Positions 46,129 to 55,145 of a stretch of 64,000 nucleotides of DNA are shown here, one piece after another. The notes under the pieces are model-generated. The model saw only the letters and a list, made by a program, of their open reading frames with translations, did no database searches and had not been told where the DNA came from. The stretch's first letter is position 1. Every line of letters starts with the position of its first letter. The DNA comes from Pedobacter kyonggii (GTDB lineage: Bacteria > Bacteroidota > Bacteroidia > Sphingobacteriales > Sphingobacteriaceae), in assembly GCF_004310665.1 (NCBI RefSeq), contig NZ_SIXF01000003.1:1087-65086 (forward strand), written 5' to 3'. The translations under genes and the position numbers were made by a program.

Positions 46129-46776
46129 ATGAGCGATTCTCAACAATTTCTAAGTGACAGTTTTCTCTGGATTGAAGGAGGGGCTGCGCTGATAGCGCTA
46201 TACTACTTTAAACGATTAAAGGAGCAACATTGGAGATATTTTATCTATTATCTGATCATTATTTTTATTTGTGAAGTTATTGGGAAATGGGGAGGACAGT
46301 ATATTAATTTTTCAAAAACAAAATATTACAATTACATTATTATCCCCTTCCAGTTTATATTTTTTTACTGGTTATACGGTGCAAAATCTTTTAATAATAA
46401 AACGTTATTTTGGACTATTACTGCGCTATACATAGTCTCATTTATATTCAGCGCACTTTACTTTAAAGAAAGAAGAATAATATTTTCATTTAACTATACT
46501 TTTGGATGCCTTATTTTAATGGTTTTGGTTGTAATGGAATACTATAAACAAATTACGTCTTCAGATATCATTAATTTTAATAAAAATAGAATGTTCTATA
46601 TTAATTTAGGTGTCACCTTATTCTATATTGGCACCCTTCCTTTTTTAACATTTTATTCGCTTTTGAGGGTTTATACTCAAATTTGGAACATTTATTTTGA
46701 TTATTTTTTGATTTCTAATATTGTAATGTATGTATTATTCTCAATTTCATTCATATGGGGAAAACAGAACTCTTAA
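46129..46776 (+). CDS. Multi-span membrane protein, probable sensor partner
   Basis: A 215-residue protein from the ATG at 46129 (an in-frame TTG precedes it). About six or seven hydrophobic segments are visible (around 15-28, 38-56, 66-84, 95-112, 118-138, 160-180, 188-208). No known domain is recognised. It overlaps the following kinase gene by 22 bases, so the two are translated together. The arrangement suggests it supplies the membrane-sensing part for a kinase that has only one membrane helix. Confidence 0.55.
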   Translation: MSDSQQFLSDSFLWIEGGAALIALYYFKRLKEQHWRYFIYYLIIIFICEVIGKWGGQYINFSKTKYYNYIIIPFQFIFFYWLYGAKSFNNKTLFWTITALYIVSFIFSALYFKERRIIFSFNYTFGCLILMVLVVMEYYKQITSSDIINFNKNRMFYINLGVTLFYIGTLPFLTFYSLLRVYTQIWNIYFDYFLISNIVMYVLFSISFIWGKQNS

Positions 46777-47540
46777 TTACCATTATCCTTTTTAACTTGT
46801 TTTTTGTGCTCTTTGTAGTAGCCATTATGGTTTATATCAAAAAATATAAAGAACGGAAACGAGAATACCTGAATGAGATTAAAATCACCAACGAAATACA
46901 TCAAAAAGAACTTTTAACTACGCAGTTAGAAATACAACAGGCCACCATGCAACAGATTGGCCGCGAATTACACGATAATATCGGACAAAAATTAACATTG
47001 GTGAGCCTTTATACCCAGCAATTGGTACACGAAAATAAGGTGCCTCAGGCAAGTAAAAGAATTGAGCAGATTTATCAGATCATTAATTCATCGTTGCAAG
47101 ACTTGAGGAGTTTGTCGAAAAACTTAACGAACGATAATATAAGTGAAAATGAAATTGTAACTTTAATACAGGAAGAAGTGAACAACCTCAATGCTTTGAA
47201 AAAATGTAAGGTAACCTTTCAATGCAATTTCGAAAGTATAGATCTGGAGTTTGTGAAAAAGAATGTACTATTAAGGGTAACCCAAGAATTTCTTCAAAAC
47301 AGCTTAAAACATGCATATTGCAGCAACATCAAAATCCAATTAAATTCTTCTCCTAAAGTGTTTTTAGCATTAAAAATAGAGGATGATGGAGTAGGATTTG
47401 ATTATGGTAAAATCACTTCTGACGGTATAGGATTAAAAAACATGAAAAAAAGAGCCGAAATTATCGGTGGACAATTTAATTTAGAAAGCAAACCCGATTT
47501 AGGCACTACACTTACTATTATTTTAAATGGCCCGGCATGA
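46755..47540 (+). CDS. Histidine kinase, NarL-type (HisKA_3)
   Basis: A 261-residue kinase. One membrane helix at about 7-28 (LITIILFNLFFVLFVVAIMV) precedes a coiled-coil segment. The phospho-acceptor is in IGRELHDNIGQKL (His73). The ATPase domain has VTQEFLQNSLKHAYC, DDGVGFDYG and GIGLKNMKKRAEIIGG. It overlaps the response-regulator gene by four bases (ATGA). It has no sensor domain of its own, so input probably comes from the upstream membrane proteins. Confidence 0.85.
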   Translation: MGKTELLITIILFNLFFVLFVVAIMVYIKKYKERKREYLNEIKITNEIHQKELLTTQLEIQQATMQQIGRELHDNIGQKLTLVSLYTQQLVHENKVPQASKRIEQIYQIINSSLQDLRSLSKNLTNDNISENEIVTLIQEEVNNLNALKKCKVTFQCNFESIDLEFVKKNVLLRVTQEFLQNSLKHAYCSNIKIQLNSSPKVFLALKIEDDGVGFDYGKITSDGIGLKNMKKRAEIIGGQFNLESKPDLGTTLTIILNGPA

Positions 47541-48169
47541 AAAAAACTATAGTTATTGTTGATGATCATATCCTGATTGCAAAAGCACTTCAAGGTATTA
47601 TAGATAATTTTGCAGCCTTTGAGGTAATGTATGTTTGTGAAAATGGAAAAGAGCTGATTAAAAACTTCGAAAACAGCAATAAAATCCCCGATATTTTACT
47701 TTTAGATATTAGCATGCCCATTATGGATGGTTTTGAAACTGTAACCTGGGTAACTGCGCATCATCCGGAGGTAAAAGTAATGGCCCTGAGTATGCAGGGC
47801 GAAGAAAAAAGTGTGATTAAAATGGTTAGCAACGGTGCCAAAGGCTACCTGTTAAAAAATGCACATCCGGTAGAGCTCGAAAACGCGCTTACTAAATTGA
47901 ATATCAACGGATTTTTTTATCCCGATTGGGCATCGAAAATTATTTTCTCCAGCCTGAATAAGACAAAAGATGCAGAAATCAAAATTTCAGACCGGGAAAA
48001 AGAGTTTTTAAAATACACCGTTACCGAGCTTAATTATAAAGAAATAGCCGATAAAATGTTCTGCAGCCCGAGAACTGTTGAAAGCTATCGCGATCAGTTA
48101 TGTGAAAAACTCGAACTTAAAACCCGGGTAGGATTGGCTGTTTTTGCCATCAAAAATGGATTTGCTTAG
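47537..48169 (+). CDS. NarL/LuxR-family response regulator
   Basis: A 210-residue regulator. The receiver has VIVDDHILIAKAL and the phospho-acceptor Asp57 in LLLDISMPIMDG. The LuxR-type helix-turn-helix is at about 145-205 (ISDREKEFLKYTVTELNYKEIADKMFCSPRTVESYRDQLCEKL). It is the last gene of the unit starting at 45475. Whether it controls the divergent subtilisin gene is unknown. Confidence 0.88.
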   Translation: MKKTIVIVDDHILIAKALQGIIDNFAAFEVMYVCENGKELIKNFENSNKIPDILLLDISMPIMDGFETVTWVTAHHPEVKVMALSMQGEEKSVIKMVSNGAKGYLLKNAHPVELENALTKLNINGFFYPDWASKIIFSSLNKTKDAEIKISDREKEFLKYTVTELNYKEIADKMFCSPRTVESYRDQLCEKLELKTRVGLAVFAIKNGFA

Positions 48170-48263
48170 CAAGCTGGTTAACTGTTTAAATTGTAAAACT
48201 GGTTAATTGAGGTTTAGGAACTGCATTACAGTTAACTGATTTCAACAATTAACCAATTAACCT

Positions 48264-48271
48264 TACTTTTG
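48264..48271 (+). promoter_or_regulatory. Probable GDPD promoter, -7 element
   Basis: TACTTTTG fits TAnnTTTG and lies four bases before the ATG, so the message would be nearly leaderless. Confidence 0.45.
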
Positions 48272-48275
48272 AAGC

Positions 48276-49196
48276 ATGAAATTCCATCATTTGCTATTTT
48301 TGGTCATGGTTGCAGTTTTTACCTCATGCAAACCAGAAGAAAAAAGCCATCAATATATTAAGTTTAGCACACCCAAGGAGTTATATCAATTCTTAAAATG
48401 GTCGCCAGAAAACCGTTTTCCATTAGTCAGTGCCCATCGTGGAGGTCCAATGCCTGGTTTTCCTGAAAACTGCATCGAAACTTTCGATAATGCCACAACT
48501 TATAATCCAGTGATTATCGAATTCGACATTGCTTACAGTAAAGACTCGGTTATGATGATTATGCACGATGATCGGCTCGATCGCACTTCGACAGGAAAAG
48601 GACCGATTGGCAATTATACTTATGAAGAACTGAAGGCTTTTAATCTTAAAGACGATGAGGGAAAAGAAACAAAATTTAAAATCCCGTCTTTAGATAGTGT
48701 ATTAAGCTGGAGCAAAGGAAAAGTTTTATTAACCATCGATTTGAAAAAGGGTGTTTCTTATGCCAAAGTGATCGAAAAGGTAAGACAATATAAAGTAGAA
48801 AGTAATTCAATAATCATTACCTATACGGCCAACCAGGCTAAGGAGGTACATCAGTTGGCACCCGAACTTATGATTTCAGCTTCAGTTCAAAAGAAAGCCG
48901 AATTAAAACGGTTAAATAGTTTGGGTATTCCCAATAACCGTATTGTAGCTTTTGTTGGTGTTTCTGCTCCAGAAAAAGAATTGTACCAATACCTGCACAA
49001 CAAAGGCATTACCACTATTTTAGGTACCATGGGGAATATTGATAAAAGCGCCATCGCCAGTCCGGTAAAAAATGTTTATTATCATTTGGTTAACAATGGT
49101 GCAGATATTTTATCTAGTGATAATTTACCACAGGCATCAGAAGAACTGGATAAGTTTAGGTATAATAAAAAATTAAGTTCAGCGCATATTAATTAA
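48276..49196 (+). CDS. Glycerophosphodiester phosphodiesterase-family lipoprotein
   Basis: A 306-residue protein. The N-terminus MKFHHLLFLVMVAVFTSCKP has a lipobox ending in Cys18, so it is lipid-anchored in the envelope. The GDPD domain begins SAHRGGPMPGFPENCIETF and continues with IIEFDIAYSKDSVMMIMHDDRLDRTS (metal and catalytic residues). GKVLLTIDLK follows. It should cleave glycerophosphodiesters from phospholipid turnover. Single gene. Confidence 0.88.
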   Translation: MKFHHLLFLVMVAVFTSCKPEEKSHQYIKFSTPKELYQFLKWSPENRFPLVSAHRGGPMPGFPENCIETFDNATTYNPVIIEFDIAYSKDSVMMIMHDDRLDRTSTGKGPIGNYTYEELKAFNLKDDEGKETKFKIPSLDSVLSWSKGKVLLTIDLKKGVSYAKVIEKVRQYKVESNSIIITYTANQAKEVHQLAPELMISASVQKKAELKRLNSLGIPNNRIVAFVGVSAPEKELYQYLHNKGITTILGTMGNIDKSAIASPVKNVYYHLVNNGADILSSDNLPQASEELDKFRYNKKLSSAHIN

Positions 49197-49273
49197 CCAC
49201 AGATGGAAAGGATGAACACAGATCGGTTTAACCAATTATGAAATCTGTGTTTATCTGTGCAAATCTGTGGTAA
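49195..49273. repeat. Dispersed palindrome (CCACAGAT...ATCTGTGG type)
   Basis: AACCACAGAT at the left and ATCTGTGGT at the right are inverted, with an inner ACACAGAT/ATCTGTGT pair. It fills the gap between GDPD and gldA. Confidence 0.65.
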
Positions 49274-49283
49274 AAAACACAAA

Positions 49284-49991
49284 ATGAGCATTTCAGTTAA
49301 AAATCTTTCTAAACATTACGATAAGCAAAGGGCGGTTGATTCGATTAGCTTTGAAGCCAGGCCAGGTCGTATTTTGGGTTTTCTTGGCCCTAATGGAGCT
49401 GGTAAATCTACCACCATGCGTATGCTTACCGGTTATTTAGAGCCTACATCTGGTGAGGCTGAAATTTCTGGTAAAAGCATTTTTTCTGATGCCATTGAAG
49501 CTAAAAAGCATATTGGCTACCTCCCTGAAAATACGCCGCTTTATGCTGATATGTATGTAAAGGAGTTTTTAAATTTTGTTGGCCAAACTTATAAGCTTAA
49601 CAATTTACCTGCACGGATTGATGAAGTCATCAAAATGGTAGGTTTAACACCAGAGCAGCATAAAAAAATCGGTATGTTATCCAAAGGGTACCGCCAGAGG
49701 GTGGGCCTGGCACAGGCCATTATCCATAATCCAGCGGTTTTAATTTTAGATGAGCCCACTTCTGGTTTAGATCCAAATCAATTGGTTGACATCAGGCAGC
49801 TGATCAAAACATTAGGTGCAGCTAAAACGGTTGTCATTTCTACACACATCATGCAAGAGGTTGAAGCCATTTGTGATGACATTATCATTATTAGCAAAGG
49901 TAAAATCGTAGCGAAAGATTCGCTCGAAGGCTTGAAAAAAATGCATCAACAACAATCATTAGAAGATATTTTTAGAAAACTTACTGCTTAA
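49284..49991 (+). CDS. gldA: ABC transporter ATP-binding protein, GldA-like
   Basis: A 235-residue ATPase from the ATG at 49284; the frame runs upstream into the repeat and is not used. Walker A is LGPNGAGKSTTMRML, the signature is MLSKGYRQRVGLAQAI, Walker B is AVLILDEPTSGLDP, and STHIMQEVEAICD supplies the switch His. The GYLPENTPLYADMYVKEFL region is close to GldA. GldF and GldG encoded 1.5 kb downstream complete the transporter linked to gliding in Flavobacterium; here two beta-barrel genes intervene. Confidence 0.8.
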   Translation: MSISVKNLSKHYDKQRAVDSISFEARPGRILGFLGPNGAGKSTTMRMLTGYLEPTSGEAEISGKSIFSDAIEAKKHIGYLPENTPLYADMYVKEFLNFVGQTYKLNNLPARIDEVIKMVGLTPEQHKKIGMLSKGYRQRVGLAQAIIHNPAVLILDEPTSGLDPNQLVDIRQLIKTLGAAKTVVISTHIMQEVEAICDDIIIISKGKIVAKDSLEGLKKMHQQQSLEDIFRKLTA

Positions 49992-49994
49992 TTC

Positions 49995-50537
49995 ATGTTT
50001 CGCCCAAAAATAAAAAACGCCTTAATAACCCTTCTATTTTTAACACCTGTTATATTGAAAGCCCAAAACACCACTAATATTGGTATTGGTGCTGAAATAG
50101 GTTTACCATCTGGAAACTTCGTTAATTTATCTGGAATAGGTTTGGGTGCATCAATAAAGGCTGATTTTCCAATAGCCTCAGATTTTGCCATATCCTTAAA
50201 TGGAGGTTTTATGAATTTTTTTGGTAAACGCAACCAGTTTCTTAAAGTTCAGGATTTAACTTATATACCCGCTAAAGCTGGCTTGAAGTATCAGATGGGA
50301 GAAAGCTTTTACGCAGAAGGGCAGTTAGGTGCAGCATTGCCATTAAATAACGGACAAAAAACTTTATTTGTTTGGTCGCCTGGCATTGGAAATCTGTTTA
50401 AACTATCTGGAGAAAATAAACTGGATTTAGGTATAAGATATGAAGCGTGGACGGGCAAAAATGAGTTTTCTGATTTAAATAAAATAAACACCAAAGGTTT
50501 TGTTGGAATCAGATTTGCGTATATGTTTGGATTATAG
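49995..50537 (+). CDS. Outer-membrane beta-barrel protein, paralogue 1
   Basis: A 180-residue protein with a signal peptide (LITLLFLTPVILKAQ). The mature part shows alternating strands with aromatic ends (NIGIGAEIGLPSGN, GIGLGASIKADFP, AGLKYQMGESFYAEGQLGA, LDLGIRYEAW) and ends GIRFAYMFGL, a C-terminal strand typical of small barrels. It starts three bases after gldA and resembles the next gene, so the two are probably a duplication. Confidence 0.7.
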   Translation: MFRPKIKNALITLLFLTPVILKAQNTTNIGIGAEIGLPSGNFVNLSGIGLGASIKADFPIASDFAISLNGGFMNFFGKRNQFLKVQDLTYIPAKAGLKYQMGESFYAEGQLGAALPLNNGQKTLFVWSPGIGNLFKLSGENKLDLGIRYEAWTGKNEFSDLNKINTKGFVGIRFAYMFGL

Positions 50538-50772
50538 CTAATAATTACGAGGCCAAATTTTGTTTTTAATTCAATTAATTCAGATAAACATACAATGATT
50601 TATGCCTTTTTATATTGATTACAACTTTTTGGAATAAAATAGATTGTTTATAATCATCAGTAAATCAGTATCTTGTGTATTTGTTTTTAGTTTATTTATT
50701 TTATTGTAACGTTTCTGGCATAATGCTTGTCTAAATGCAACAAATAATTAACGAACAATAAATAAAAATCAC

Positions 50773-51303
50773 ATGAAAAAAGTATTACTTTCTTTATTAA
50801 TGGTTGCAGGCCTGGGCTTTGCAGCTTCAGCTCAAACAGAAGGAGCAGTTCAAAAACTAAGCATTGGCGCTGAATTTGGTTTACCGACAGAAAAAAATTC
50901 AAATACCTTAATCGTAGGCGGTTCATTGCAGTACGAGCATCCAGTGGCTAAAGATTTAAATTTAACTGGTTCTGCTGGTTATTTATCATTAATGGCTACA
51001 GGAGATGCCAAAGATTTTCTGAAAGCTCTTGGGCAAAAAACCAGTTATGGTGTTATTCCATTAAAAGCGGGTGCCAAATATTATTTTGGTGGTAATTTTT
51101 ATGGTGCTGGTGAACTAGGTGCAGCAATTAGCACTGAAACAGGTGGTAGCACTTTGTTTGCATTTGCACCAACTTTAGGCGCATCATTTTCTGTTGCCGA
51201 TAAATCTAGTTTAGATTTCGGTTTACGTTACGAAAATTGGTCTGGAAATGGCGGTTCTACAGGCTTTATCGGCTTGCGTGCTGCATTCGCATTCGGTTTG
51301 TAA
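50773..51303 (+). CDS. Outer-membrane beta-barrel protein, paralogue 2
   Basis: A 176-residue protein with a signal peptide cut after ASAQ. The strands follow the first paralogue: SIGAEFGLPTEKN, LKAGAKYYFGGNFYGAGELGAAI, SSLDFGLRYENW and a final LRAAFAFGL. Function unknown; small porin-like or sensor barrels are the usual guess. A terminator follows at 51323-51353. Confidence 0.7.
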   Translation: MKKVLLSLLMVAGLGFAASAQTEGAVQKLSIGAEFGLPTEKNSNTLIVGGSLQYEHPVAKDLNLTGSAGYLSLMATGDAKDFLKALGQKTSYGVIPLKAGAKYYFGGNFYGAGELGAAISTETGGSTLFAFAPTLGASFSVADKSSLDFGLRYENWSGNGGSTGFIGLRAAFAFGL

Positions 51304-51322
51304 TAAATAACATAATTCATTC

Positions 51323-51353
51323 AAAAGCCTCCAAGAAATTGGGGGCTTTTTTT
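51323..51353 (+). terminator. Terminator of the barrel gene
   Basis: AAAAGCCTCCAA pairs with TTGGGGGCTTTT (one mismatch) and is followed by Ts. Confidence 0.7.
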
Positions 51354-51446
51354 GTAAACAATGATTCTATTGGGAATCGAATCCTTGTTTAAATTTAATT
51401 GTAATTATTGCTGATCCTATAATACATTCATTTAATCAATTCCTTT

Positions 51447-51454
51447 TAAATTTG
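51447..51454 (+). promoter_or_regulatory. Probable gldFG promoter, -7 element
   Basis: TAAATTTG fits TAnnTTTG; the gldF ATG follows 37 bases on. With the terminator just upstream, gldFG appear to be a separate unit from gldA. Confidence 0.5.
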
Positions 51455-51491
51455 CAGGAATAAATGGTTAACTTCGGCGTTTTAATAGCAC

Positions 51492-52217
51492 ATGTACGCA
51501 GTTTTTAAACGCGAGTTATTCAGTTTCTTAAGTTCGATGGTTGCTTATATTACCATTGGCATTTTTCTGTTGGTTTCTGGCCTGTTACTTTGGTTTTTTC
51601 CGGATACCTCGATACTTGATTATGGTTATGCCGAACTTGATGGTTTTTTCAGTTTGGTTCCTTATCTTTTCATGTTTCTTATTCCAGCCATTACCATGCG
51701 CTCTTTTGCCGAAGAACGGAGAGAAGGAACGTACGAACTTTTAATCACGCGGCCGATCCAAATCTGGCAAATTATTGTGGCAAAATATTTAGCGAGCTTA
51801 GTTCTGGTACTTTTTGCCCTAATCCCAACCTTAATTTATTACTATAGCATTTCAAAGCTAGGCTTTCCTGAAGGGAATATCGATTCAGGATCCGTTATTG
51901 GCTCTTATATCGGTTTATTTTTATTGGGCGCGGCCTTTACATCCATGGGCATTTTCTCATCGGCATTGACTAAAAATCAGGTGATTGCTTTTGTGATCAG
52001 CGCTGCTTTATGTGCATTCGCTTTTTTAGGTTTCGATTACAGCAGTCAGCTTGCTGCATTTCAAAGTATCGGTAATATTATCAGCAGTTTAGGGATTAAT
52101 CAACATTATACTTCGATAAGCCGCGGTGTTTTAGACACCAGAGATCTCATTTACTTTATTACTTTTTCCGTGCTGTTTTTATTGGTCACCAAAATGATAA
52201 TGGGAGGGAAACGATAA
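51492..52217 (+). CDS. gldF: ABC transporter permease, GldF-like
   Basis: A 241-residue membrane protein of the ABC-2 permease type, with six membrane segments. The order FKRELFSFLSSMVAYITIGIFLLVSGLLLWFFP, PYLFMFLIPAITMRSFAEERREGTYELLITRPI is typical of GldF. Its stop overlaps the gldG start by one base (TAATG), so translation is coupled. Confidence 0.85.
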   Translation: MYAVFKRELFSFLSSMVAYITIGIFLLVSGLLLWFFPDTSILDYGYAELDGFFSLVPYLFMFLIPAITMRSFAEERREGTYELLITRPIQIWQIIVAKYLASLVLVLFALIPTLIYYYSISKLGFPEGNIDSGSVIGSYIGLFLLGAAFTSMGIFSSALTKNQVIAFVISAALCAFAFLGFDYSSQLAAFQSIGNIISSLGINQHYTSISRGVLDTRDLIYFITFSVLFLLVTKMIMGGKR

Positions 52218-53902
52218 TGAAGCTGAAGAATAAATGGGTTAATCTTACCATCATTATAGCCGCACTAATTATTTTAAATGTTGTGGGGCAGTATGCTTTT
52301 CATCGTTTTGATTTTACTGCTGATAAACGTTTTACTTTAAGTGATAAAACGAAATCTCTATTAGAGCAAAATAAAAAAACGGTAATTATTACTGTATTTT
52401 TAGCGGGAGAGCTACCCTCTGCTTTTAAACGGCTGCAGGCTGCGGTATCTGATATTTTATCTGATTACCAAGCTTATGCCAAGGCAGAGGTTAAGGTGGT
52501 TTTTGTTGACCCGATAGCAGGGCTTAATCAGGCCGATCAAGATACAGTGATCAATAATTTGTACGAAAGAGGAATAGAAGCCACCAATTTAAGTATTAAA
52601 ACTGAAAGTGGATTAACGCAGAAACTCGTATTTCCGATGGCTATGATGGAAAGCGAAGGGAAGGAATTCCCCATTAAACTCTTTCAAAATTTAGATACCC
52701 GCGGAAATTACGAAGACAATATAAACCGTTCTATTGAAAATCTGGAGTATATTTTTACTTCGAGCTTAAAGAAAGTACTTTCGGGTGAAAACCCCCGGAT
52801 CGGTTTTTCGGAATCAAATGGCGAACTTTCCGATTTACAACTGGCTGATGCCATTCACACCCTATCGAGCAGTTATCTGGTTGGCCGTATTGATCTAAAT
52901 AGTATTGATAAAGCAGGGCTTGATAAATTAAAAATGTTGATCATCGCCAAACCCACAAAAACTTTTACAGAAACCGAGAAATACAAAATCAATTATTTCG
53001 TAATGAACGGTGGGCGGGTACTTTGGAGTATCGATCAGGTAAATGCCGAATTGGATAGCTTGCGCGGAAAAAGTGGACAGATGGCCGTTAACAGTAATTT
53101 GAACCTGGATGATATGCTTTTTATGTACGGTGCAAGGATTAATTATAATATTATTGCCGATCCGGCAAACAGTGCCGAAATTCCCATTTCTACAGGTGTT
53201 GTAGGCGGGCAGAACCAGATGCAATTGGTGCCCTGGATTTATTATCCGATTTTATTGCCCGATACGGTAGAAAGCGTTGTGAAAAAGTTGGATGGTGTAA
53301 AATCTGAATTTCCAAGTACAGTAGATACTATTGGTGTTAAAGGCGTAAAAAAATCCTATATTTTAGCTACATCTCCCTATAATAAAGTGTATAATGTACC
53401 GAAATTGTTTAGCTTGCAAATGGTAAGCGAACAGTTAGATCCACGATCTTTCCGAAGTAAACCACAGCACGTTGGTTTAATGTTGGAAGGTAATTTTCCA
53501 TCGGTTTTTGCTGGGCGACCTTTACCGGCTACCATTACACAGCCTTATACCCTAGAAAGTACAGGCAAGCCGGCTAAAATGATTGTGATTGGAGATGGCG
53601 ATATTTTTAAAAACCAGGTATCGGAGCAAAATGGAACACCCTTTCCCTTAGGTTTCGACCGTTATTCGCAGCGTACTTTTGGTAATAAGGCCTTATTGCT
53701 CAATATTGTTGATTATTTTACGGATAACGACAACTTAATTGCGTTACGAAATAAAGAAGTAAAAATTAGATTGTTGGATAAAGCCAAAATTAAGCTCGAA
53801 AAAACGAAATGGCAATTTATAAATGTGGTAGCACCCTTGCTATTGTTAATATTCTTTGCGATTTTTCAACATTATCACCGCAAATACAAGTACGCTAAAT
53901 AA
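52217..53902 (+). CDS. gldG: GldG-like ABC transporter component
   Basis: A 561-residue protein. An N-terminal membrane helix (about 8-27) precedes FDFTADKRFTLSDKTKSLLEQ, the start of the ABC-type uncharacterised (GldG) domain. A large periplasmic part follows with VVFVDPIAGL and MIVIGDGDIFKNQ, then a C-terminal membrane helix (about 536-553) and a basic tail. It belongs with GldA and GldF; in Flavobacterium these are needed for gliding. Confidence 0.88.
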   Translation: MKLKNKWVNLTIIIAALIILNVVGQYAFHRFDFTADKRFTLSDKTKSLLEQNKKTVIITVFLAGELPSAFKRLQAAVSDILSDYQAYAKAEVKVVFVDPIAGLNQADQDTVINNLYERGIEATNLSIKTESGLTQKLVFPMAMMESEGKEFPIKLFQNLDTRGNYEDNINRSIENLEYIFTSSLKKVLSGENPRIGFSESNGELSDLQLADAIHTLSSSYLVGRIDLNSIDKAGLDKLKMLIIAKPTKTFTETEKYKINYFVMNGGRVLWSIDQVNAELDSLRGKSGQMAVNSNLNLDDMLFMYGARINYNIIADPANSAEIPISTGVVGGQNQMQLVPWIYYPILLPDTVESVVKKLDGVKSEFPSTVDTIGVKGVKKSYILATSPYNKVYNVPKLFSLQMVSEQLDPRSFRSKPQHVGLMLEGNFPSVFAGRPLPATITQPYTLESTGKPAKMIVIGDGDIFKNQVSEQNGTPFPLGFDRYSQRTFGNKALLLNIVDYFTDNDNLIALRNKEVKIRLLDKAKIKLEKTKWQFINVVAPLLLLIFFAIFQHYHRKYKYAK

Positions 53903-53908
53903 TTTTTA

Positions 53909-53916
53909 TATTTTTG
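53909..53916 (+). promoter_or_regulatory. Probable dnaN promoter, -7 element
   Basis: TATTTTTG fits TAnnTTTG, 19 bases before the dnaN ATG. Confidence 0.5.
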
Positions 53917-53935
53917 AAGAAGACTAAATAATATC

Positions 53936-55060
53936 ATGAGATTTATTGTATCCACATCAACTCTATTAAAACACTTACAAACCGTAAATGGTGCATCAAG
54001 CAGCAGTACGGTTTTGCCTATATTAGAAAATTTTCTCTTCGAAATTAAAGATGGAAACTTAACTATCTCTGCTACCGATCTGCAAACTAGCATGACAACT
54101 GCTTTGGCTGTAGAATCAAAGGAAGAAGGTAAAGTGGCTGTTCCATCTAAAATTTTATTAGATACGCTTAAAACATTGCCAGATCAGCCCATCGCATTTA
54201 ATATCGATGATAGTACTTTTGCGATCGAGATCAGTGCCGGAGATGGTAAGTATAAATTAAGTGGTGAAAATGGTGATGATTTTCCGAAGATTCCCGTAGT
54301 AGAAAACGCATCTTCTGTAAATTTACCTGCATCTGTTTTAACTGAAGCCATTACAAAAACTATTTTTGCAGTAAGTAACGATGAGTTGCGCCCGGCGATG
54401 ACAGGTGTATTCTGTCAGTTATCTCCTCAGCACATCACTTTTGTAGCTACCGATGCACATAAACTGGTAAGGTATCGCCGTATGGATAGCAAAGCAGATA
54501 AAGCAACCTCATTTATTCTTCCTAAAAAAGCTTTGACGCTTTTAAAAGCAGCTTTACCTTCAACTGATATTAATGTATCAGTTGATTATAATGCAACAAG
54601 TGCTTTCTTTAAGTTCGAAAATATCAATTTAGTGTGTCGTTTAATAGACGAGCGCTATCCAGATTATGAGGCGGTAATTCCAACAAATAATCCTAACAAG
54701 CTAATTATCGATAGAAGTTTGTTTTTAAATACACTTCGTAGGGTTGTAATTTTTGCGAATAAAACGACACATCAGGTAAGACTGAAAATTAGCGGAAGTG
54801 AATTAAATATCTCGTCTGAAGATTTAGATTTTGCTAACGAAGCACACGAGCGTTTAAGTTGCCAATATGACGGCGAAGACCTAGAAATAGGCTTTAATGC
54901 ACGCTTTTTGATCGAAATGTTGAGTAATTTGAGCGGTGATGAAGTTACTCTAGAACTTTCAACACCGAATAGAGCAGGGCTTTTAATTCCACAAACCAAT
55001 GATGAAAATGAAGATGTTTTAATGTTGGTGATGCCTGTTATGCTAAATAATAGTTATTAA
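53936..55060 (+). CDS. dnaN: DNA polymerase III beta subunit (sliding clamp)
   Basis: A 374-residue clamp that tethers DnaE to DNA. Three similar domains are visible: MRFIVSTSTLLKHLQTVNGASSSSTVLPILENFLFE; ASVLTEAITKTIFAVSNDELRPAMTGVFC with VATDAHKLVRYR; and IDRSLFLNTLRRVVIFANKTTHQVRLKI. It ends LMLVMPVMLNNSY, close to the usual MPMRL-type end that forms the binding cleft. Position next to gldFG, not next to dnaA, is noted. Confidence 0.95.
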   Translation: MRFIVSTSTLLKHLQTVNGASSSSTVLPILENFLFEIKDGNLTISATDLQTSMTTALAVESKEEGKVAVPSKILLDTLKTLPDQPIAFNIDDSTFAIEISAGDGKYKLSGENGDDFPKIPVVENASSVNLPASVLTEAITKTIFAVSNDELRPAMTGVFCQLSPQHITFVATDAHKLVRYRRMDSKADKATSFILPKKALTLLKAALPSTDINVSVDYNATSAFFKFENINLVCRLIDERYPDYEAVIPTNNPNKLIIDRSLFLNTLRRVVIFANKTTHQVRLKISGSELNISSEDLDFANEAHERLSCQYDGEDLEIGFNARFLIEMLSNLSGDEVTLELSTPNRAGLLIPQTNDENEDVLMLVMPVMLNNSY

Positions 55061-55089
55061 GAAAAAACTAATTTATTAGTTTTATTAAC

Positions 55090-55122
55090 AAAATGGCTTG
55101 GTTTTTGACCGAGCCATTTTTG
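55090..55122 (+). terminator. Terminator of dnaN
   Basis: AAATGGCTTGGT (55091-55102) pairs with ACCGAGCCATTT (55108-55119), with one T-G pair, followed by Ts. Confidence 0.75.
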
Positions 55123-55145
55123 TTTATAATCAACTAACACAACCA

